Shown: positions 38,184 through 47,100 of the stretch, piece by piece
Position numbering within the stretch: position 1 is the first letter of the stretch
Layout: every line of letters begins with the position of its first letter
Source of the DNA: Xenorhabdus thuongxuanensis
GTDB lineage: Bacteria > Pseudomonadota > Gammaproteobacteria > Enterobacterales > Enterobacteriaceae
Length of the DNA: 64,000 bases
NCBI RefSeq assembly: GCF_001908095.1
Contig: NZ_MKGR01000008.1
Span: forward strand, 62,001 to 126,000
Direction: 5' to 3'
The notes under the pieces: generated by a model
Seen by the model: the letters and a program-made list of their open reading frames with translations, nothing else
What the model was told of the DNA's origin: nothing
Databases searched by the model: none
Made by a program: the position numbers and the translations under genes

Positions 38184-41100
38184 TCAGTTTGGGCGACTCG
38201 CTACAGTTGAGTGATTTGGGTTTATAACCTTGGCCAGTTCACATAGTGTAGGATGCGTGAACAAGGTCGCTAATGGAATTTCCATGTCTTGTTCACGCAT
38301 ACGAGCCAACAATTGTATTGCTATCAATGAATGACCTCCCAATGTAAAGAAATTATCATAACGACCGACTCGTTCCCGTTTCAGCAATTTTTGCCAAATC
38401 TCAGCCAGTGCAGTTTCCACATCACCGAGAGGCGCTTCGTAACCGGAAGTTGTTCCAACAGTAGATTGTCCTGATATCAGTGTGTCTTGCGGTAAGTTAG
38501 CCTGAATAGCGTTGAAATCGGTCAGTAGTTGCTGGCGTTCTGTGGCAGACAGGGTAGCAATGTTCATGATTGGTTTTTGGGGATCGGTTTCCAATGTTTT
38601 TACCAGATCCTCTAAAGCCGTCGTCATATCAGTAATCAGGCGTGCCGGATCGATTCCTGATATAGCTTGAACTGTCAGCAGGAAACCTTTACCCAAATCA
38701 TCTACAGCCAGGTAGATGGGATAGTTAGTCCTTTCTCGTCCTGTTACCAGACGTATTCCTTCCCATAGGGTATTGGCAACATCCGGTTGGCTATGGCGAT
38801 AATTGAGAAGTGTATTAAAAAGCGGTAGGGGATGTTTTACACCACTGCAACGTTGAGCCAGTGCCAGTGGTGCCTGTTCATGTTCAAGTAACTGCGTCAA
38901 ACTGCGGTACGCTGCTTGCACGGTTGCTTGTGTGCTTCTCCCCGCAAGCGTGATCCGTACGGGCAGGGTATTGATAAACAGCCCCAGAATTCGCTCAATA
39001 TTGGCACTGCCTTGCATACGTCCTGACAAGACCGTCCCGAAGACGACATCATTTCGCCCACTTATTTTTGCCAGAACTTGTGCCAAGGCAACATGAAACA
39101 GAACGCCAGGGCTAACTCCTTGACGGCGTGCCTGTTTGCGAATAGCACGAGTCAGTGCTGCATTAAGTGGCTTGATGACCTCAGTTACTGGTCTGTCTCC
39201 ACTGTGAACATCTAATATGCCGAAAGGCGTAGTTGGTGTATCCACATCAGTGAGTATTTTCCGGAAATAGGCTTTATGATCTGGCATCGGCACACGCAGG
39301 GATTGGGCGATAAAATGGCGGTACGGTAAGACAGGCGGTAATGTTTCAATACGATGATGCAGAAGTTCATTGATTTCAGCAATGATGATATTCAGCGATA
39401 TATGGTCATTGAGGATATGGTGGCAACACAAGGCTAACAACCACTCGCCCTGGCTCGAATCATATGTGATATCAGCAGAGAATAGCGGAGCCTGGCTGAT
39501 ATCGAGGCGGTGTTGGTATGGATCTGTCAGTGCCAACAATTGAGACGGCACGTCCTTATCGTTATCTGGCACGAAGGTTTTGATACACAGAGGGGCCTGG
39601 CGCCAGACAACTTGTACTGGCTGTGTTAAACCCTGCCAGCAGAAGGCAGTGCGTAAAATATCGTGACGATGAATAACTTGTTGCAAAGCAGCCAGAAAAG
39701 CATCAAGACGCTCGCGGGTATTGAAAGCAAGTAAAAGGTGCAACAGATAAACATCTCCTTGTGTTTGCAGTAGATGATGGAACAACATACCTTCCTGTAA
39801 TGGTGCAAGTGGGTAGATATCCTGAATATTGTTGGCACCATTAGGAATAGTAGCAGCGATAGTCTCAATCTCGTGCTGCGTCAGAGAAACCAGCGGCAGC
39901 ATATCTGGAGTGATGGCGGAGCAACCATCGGGGATGAGATTGGGCGGAGCGGTAAACGAGATTTCATCATCTTGAATTGCCTGCATTATTTTCGCCATTT
40001 CAGCCAGTGTTGGTGTGGAAAATACAGTACGAATATCAAGGTGCCAACCTCGGTTGCGTAGCCGCTCAATCAGGTTGACAACCATCAGGGAATGACCACC
40101 GAGTTCAAAGAAATGATCATAACGCCCAACCCTTTCCAGCCCTAATAATGCTTGCCAAATCTCAGCCATGGCAATTTCCATTTCACCGAGCGGCTCTTCA
40201 TAAGTATGGGTTGCAATAGATGTTTGATCCGGCATCGGTAGCGCCTGGCGGTTAATCTTGCCATTAGGTGCCAACGGAAAAGCATCCAGTATCACAAATG
40301 CGCTGGGCAGCATATAGTCGGCGAGATGTTGTGCGAGTTGCTGGCGCAGTTCTGTCGGTGTCAGTTTTGTATTCGGTTCGGCGATCAGATAAGCAATCAG
40401 GCGCTTATCACCCAGTTTATCTTCACGGGCAAGCACGATAGCCTCACGCATACCGGAGCATTGCATCAATCTGGTTTCGATTTCTCCCAGTTCGATACGA
40501 AAGCCGCGTAGCTTGACCTGAAAATCATTGCGGCCAAGATACTCGATATTGCCGTCAGATCGCCAGCGAGCCAAATCCCCTGTCTTATACATGCGAGCAT
40601 TGGAATGTTCGCTAAAGGGATCGATAACAAATTTCTCTGCTGTCAGCTCTGGTTGGTTTGAATAACCACGGGCGACCCCCATTCCACCGATATGGATTTC
40701 GCCACTCACGCCAACAGGAACCGGCTGACCAAGTGCGTCCAAAATATAGATACGTGTATTGGACAGTGGACGACCAATCGGAATATTGTTGGTGATAGGC
40801 GGAGTATGTTTGTTATTTATCACCGCAGCCTTATCTATCAACATAGCCTTATCTATCAACATAGCCGTAGCCGTGATGGTAATTTCTGTCGGGCCATAAG
40901 CGTTGAACCAGCGGCAGGATTGGGTTTCTGGGCACGATAGCCAATCCATTAAATAGCGGTATTCCACTTTATCTCCCCCAACAATAATGGTGCGTATATA
41001 GGGGCTAAAACTGACACGTCCTGCCTTCATTTCTTGCGCCCAATGGTGCCAAAAAGCCGTCGGTATATTGATGATCGTCACTTTCTGTTCACGTAAAAAA

Positions 41101-44100
41101 TCAACAAACGCACTATTCGGTATTTTGATATGAGGTGGGCGCAGAACCAGTGTGGCACCCGATGCCAGAGTAGGAAAAATATCTGATACTGAAATATCAA
41201 ACGCGAAGGTCACAAATTGCAGAATACGATCACCCAAGCCAGGTTCACTGATCTGGCAATGGGCATGGATAAGGCTGACAACATTGCGATGTTCCAGCAT
41301 GACGCCTTTGGGGTTTCCGGTTGAACCTGAGGTGTAGATGATATAGGCCAAATGATGTGGCTGAACGCCTGTTTGTTTGCTGTCAGGATTATATTTAGGC
41401 TGTTTTTGCAGATTATCTTGATGAATTTCATCGTCCAGCAACCAGATAGGAATATCTTGTATTGGTAAGCGTCTCTGTAAATGTTTTTGGGTCAACAATA
41501 TTGCAGGCTTGCAGTCTGACAATTGATAAATCAGCCGCTCGACAGGATATGCTGGATCAAGCGGAATATAACCGGCACCCGCTTTTAAGATCCCAAACAG
41601 ACCAATGATCATATCCAAACCCCGCTCAACCTGAATTGCCACGCGATCATCAGGGCGGACACCAAAAGCAATCAAACTATGTGCCAGTTGGTTGGCACGG
41701 CAGTTCAACTCGTCATAACTCAAGGACTGTTCTTCAAAGATCACCGCTGTAGCATTTGGCGTGCGTTGTACCTGAGCTTCGAACAGTTGGTGAATCAACG
41801 TATCATTTGGAAAGTCAGCTTGAGGGGCATTGAAATCAACCAATAATTGTTGGCGTTCTGCAACGGTCAACATCGGCAGGCAAGCAATAGCCTGTTTTTC
41901 ATCGGTTGTCATGGCAGTCAGTACATTGGTGAGATAACCCACCATGCGTTCAACCGTCGTCAGGTCGAACAGGCTTGATGCATATTCCAGATAGCCACTG
42001 AGACCATTCTGGTTTTCGGTCAATGACAGTGTCAGATCGAAGTACGCGCTGTGATGTGGTGGAGCCATCAATGAGACTGATAAATCGGGTAATTCAAGGG
42101 ATTGAGTGGGCGTATTGTTTAGGGCCAGCATAACCTGAAAAATCGGATTATAACCCAAGCTGCGTTCGGGTTTTAGGGCTTCCACCAATTGTTCAAAAGG
42201 CAGGTCTTGATGTGCATAAGCTGCCAGCGTCTGTTCACGAACATAAGTGAGCAGATTTGCCACAGAGTTGTATTGTTCCAGTTTGATGCGTAAAGGTAGG
42301 GTGTTGACAAAAAAGCCGATCAAACCTTCAAGGTCACTCAATGAACGGTTGGCAACAGGAGTACCAATGACAATATCATCCTGTCCGCTCAAACGGGCAA
42401 GTACGATGCTCCAGGCTGTAAGCAAAGTCATAAATAATGTTGCATCCTGTCGTTGTCCAAGCGCTTTGAGAGCCGATAATAATTCAGCATTCAGGTGAAC
42501 CGGAACATGAGCGCCTGTATAACTTTGTTCTGGCGGGCGTGGGTGATCAATAGGGAGAGTCAGTAACGTTGGTGCGTTTTGCAGTTGTTTCTGCCAGAAA
42601 TCCCGTTGTGCAGTGAGAACCTCACTTTGCAGCCATTTCTGTTGCCAGACGGCATAGTCCGCATACTGGATGGGAAGGTGGGGTAAAGGGTTGCTACATT
42701 TCCCTTGTGCAATACGGTAGAGGACACTCAGCTCGCGGAGTAATATCCCTGCTGACCAGCCATCGGTGATGATGTGATGCTGGGTAAGGATCAGCACATG
42801 TTCTTCATCAGACAGTTGCAGTAATTGACCTCGAATCATTGGCCCATTAGCGAAATCGAATGGGGTTTGTGTTTCAAGTTCCGCTAATTCGTTAATACGG
42901 GTCATGCGAGAAGTTTCGTCTAATTTGCGCAGATCCCGATGGGTCAGAGAAAAACCCGTATCTGCACTATCGATGCGTTGGTAAGGTTGTTCATCAATCA
43001 GGACAAAACGAGTGCGCAAACTTTCATGTCGGCTGACGAGATGATCAAGTGCAGCCGTAAGCGCAGCATGATCGAGATACCCGTTAATATGCAGGATTAT
43101 CGGGATATTATAGGCCAGATTGGCTTTGGTATTGAGCTGAGCAAGGAACCACAAGCGTTGTTGGGAGAAGGAGAGTGGCAGTGGCTGATTGTGATTGGTA
43201 GCGGGAATAACGATTTGGGTTGTCACAGGCGTGTCGATGAGCAAGGTAGCCAAATCCGCCAGGACAGGATGGGAAAAGAGTTGCTGTAAGTGTAATTCAC
43301 GCGCCAGTTTCTGGCGTATGCGTGCGGCAAGCTGAATGGCGAGCAGGGAATGCCCACCGAGTTCAAAGAAATGATCATGACGACCGACTTGTTCCAATTT
43401 CAGTAATTCTTGCCAAATCTCGGCCAACGTTATTTCTATGTCTCCAATGGGTGCTGCATAATTGCGGGTCGCGAGTGCTGTTTGATCTGGCATTGGCAAT
43501 GCCTGACGATTGAGTTTGCCATTGGGTGTTAATGGAAGGGTTTCAAGCGTCACAAAGGCACTGGGCAGCATATACTCGGCAAGGTGTTGCGCCAGTTGTT
43601 GGCGTAGTTCTGCTGGTATCAATGTTGCATTGGGTTCGGCGAGCAGATAAGCAACCAGGCGCTTTTCATTCGGTGTATCTTCTCGGACAATCACAACCGC
43701 TTCTCGCACACCGTGACATTGCGCTAATGTCGTCTCAATTTCGCCGAGTTCGATACGGAAACCACGTATCTTAACCTGAAAATCATTACGACCAAGGTAT
43801 TCAATATTACCGTCAGGCAACCAACGAGCCAGATCACCACTTTTGTAGAGGCGGGCATCAGGATCTGAAGAAAAAGGATCAGCAAGGAAACATTCTGCGG
43901 TTAGCTCTGGAAGGTTCAGATAACCGCGGGCAACCCCGATTCCGCCAATGTAAAGCTCCCCTGTAACACCGATTGGTACGGGTTTTTTGTGACTATCAAG
44001 CAGGTAAATTCGGATATTGTCTATGGGTTTTCCAATCGGTACTCGTCCGATATAACGGTCAGGCACGCATTGCCAGGCGGTGACATGAATTGCAGCTTCA

Positions 44101-47100
44101 GTTGGGCCATATAAGTTATGTAACTGACAGTGCGCAAAATGGGACAGACATTTTTGCTGCAAGACATAAGGAAACTCTTCACCACTGCATAAAATATGGC
44201 GTACAGAAGGGCAACATCCGGCAGGAATGGCATGGACAAATTGCTGTAGCATGGCAGGCACGAAGTAGATAATAGTAATCTGGCGTTTTTCTATCTCAGA
44301 CAGTAAATAGTGTGGATCTTTATGACCATCGGGACGAGCCAAAATTAATTGTGCTCCAAACATCAGGGGCGGGAATAGCTCCCAAACGGAAACATCAAAA
44401 CTAAAAGGTGTTTTCTGTAAAACTCTATCCTGCGAGGTTAGTTGATAAGCCTTTTGTGACCAGATCAGAATATTCACGACACCACGATGTTCATTCATTA
44501 CCCCTTTGGGCAAGCCTGTTGAGCCAGAAGTATAAATCACATAAACCAGATGGCATGAGGTTAGGCCAAGCACTTTGGGATCTGGGTTACTGATTGGCAT
44601 GTCTGCGGTAAGGTATGCAAGATTATTGAGATCCACAATGGGTACGCGGGTTAGCCAATTGATTAACATTGTGTGGGTAAATACAGTTTGGGTAAATACA
44701 GTTTGGGTGAGTAAAGCAACGGGAGCTGCGTCTTCAAGTATGTAGGCCAGTCGTTCGGCTGGATAGCCTGGATCAAGCGGGACATAGGCACCACCGGCCT
44801 TAAGGATAGCGAGTAATCCCACCATCATGGCTGGACTGCGTTCAGCACAAATCGCCACCCGATCATCAGGGCGGATACCTAAGGTAATCAGATAATGCGC
44901 TAAGCAATTGGCTTGACGGTTCAGTTCAACATAACTCAACGATTGTTCTTCAAAGATGACAGCAATGGCATCGGGATTTTGCTGTACTTGCTTTTCAAAC
45001 AGTTGGTGAATAAATGTGTTTTGTGGGAGGTCAGTTGCTGTATTTTGGGAGAATATAGCGTCTTGAGAAGATTGGAGCGCATTAAAATCCACCAGCACTT
45101 GTTGACGTTCTACAATGGGTAAAATCGAAATAGCCAAAATTGGCTGGTGGGGTGAGGTTTCCAGCGCTTCGACCAACCCCGTCAGGGCAGTGGTCATATA
45201 GCCGATCAGTCGAATTGGATCGACGTCCGATACGGTTTGGGCAACTAAACTAAAACCATCACCCCAATCATCAACAAATAAACCGATGGGATAATTGACT
45301 CTCTCTTCTTGCATCAGCAGACGCACACCTTCCCATTTAGCAAAAGTAGTATCCGCCTGGCTATGACGATAATTGAGTAATGTGTTAAAGAGTGGCAAAG
45401 GAGGACTCACGCCACTGCAATGTTGGGCCAGCGTGAGCGTTGCCTGTTCGTGTTTCAGCAACTTCATCAAATTGAGGTAGGTCTCTTGAACGGTTGCTTG
45501 TACGCTATTATCTGTCAGCCTGATCCGAATGGGTAAGGTATTGATAAGCAGCCCCATAATTTGATCAATGCCGGTACTACCCTGCATGCGTCCCAGTAAT
45601 ACCGTACCGAAGACGATATCGTCGCGCCCACTGGTTTTTGCCAGCACCAGTGCCAAAGCAACATGAAATAATATACTGGGGCTGACACCCTGACGTCGGG
45701 CTTGTGTGCGAATGGCTCGGGACAGTGCCATATCCAAGGGTTGTTTGGCCTCGGTTATCTGCTTAGCTTCACTGTGGATATCCAGTATCCCGAAAGGTGC
45801 TGTTGGTGCATCTATGTCAGAGAATACCTGACGAAAATAAGCTTCATGATCTGAAGCCGGCAAATGCAGGCATTGGGCGACAAAATTACGATAAGGCAAT
45901 ATTGGGGGTAATTTTTCAACATAACGGGTATCAGGGTATCCATTCTCGTTATGGTCAGGTGATAATGCATCAATTTCATCAATGATGCGTTCCAGTGTGA
46001 CATGATCACAGACTAAATGATGGATGCACAAAACCAGTAACCACTCATCCTGATGCGGATCATAGGCTATGTCAGCGAAGAAGAGAGGTGCTTGACTCAC
46101 ATCAAGGCGATATTGCTGGGGATTAGTGTGTGCCAGTAATTGGGAAGAGATATTCTGTTCGCCATTGGGTAAGAATGTATTAATGTTCAAAGATGCCTGC
46201 CGCCAGACGATTTGCACTGGCTGTGCCAATCCCTGCCAGTAGATTGAAGTGTGCAGAATATCGTGACGGTTAATGACCTGTTGTAAGGTTTCCAGAAAGG
46301 TATCGAGCCGTTTGCGGGTGTCGAAGGCAAGCAAATTGCGTAACAGATAAGTATCGCCCTGTTTCTGCAACAGATGATGGAAAAAAATGCCTTCTTGTAG
46401 CGGTGATAGAGGATAGATATCTTGGATATTGGCAGCACCATCAGGAATAGTTGCGGCGATGGCATTAATCTCGTGCTGGGACAGGGAAACTAAAGTCAAC
46501 ATGTCTGGGGTAATGGCAGTACAGCCGTCAGGGATGAGATTGGGCGGTACAGTGAGTAGCGTTGTCTTTTCTGGTTCTGTATTCCCTTGAACGGTATCTT
46601 TTTGAACCGACAGTAGCGCTTTTGCCATCTCTTTCAATACGGGTTTAGTGAATATAACCTGAATGTCAAGAGACCATCCCAATTCACGTAGTTGTTCGAT
46701 CAGGTTAACGGCTATCAGCGAGTGCCCGCCAAGCTCGAAAAAGTGATCGCAGCGGCTGACATATTTCACTCCGAGCAACATTTGCCAAATTTGGCTCAGG
46801 ATGGTTTCTGCTTCTCCTGTGGGTGTCTGGTAACTGCGTGTGACGATTGCCGTATGATCGGGTTTGGGAAAAGCATGACGGTCAAGTTTGCCATTGGGTG
46901 TGAGTGGAAAGGCGTCAAGAGTCACGAAAGCACCGGGTATCATGTATTCTGCAAGATATTGTGCCAGTTGCTGCCTTAATGCCATTGGTTCCAGTTCAGC
47001 ATCGGTCTTTGGTAGCAAGTAGGCAACTAACTGTTTTGATACCGGACTGTTTTCACAGGGCAATTTTTCACAAGGCAATACCACGGCTTCACGTACGCCG

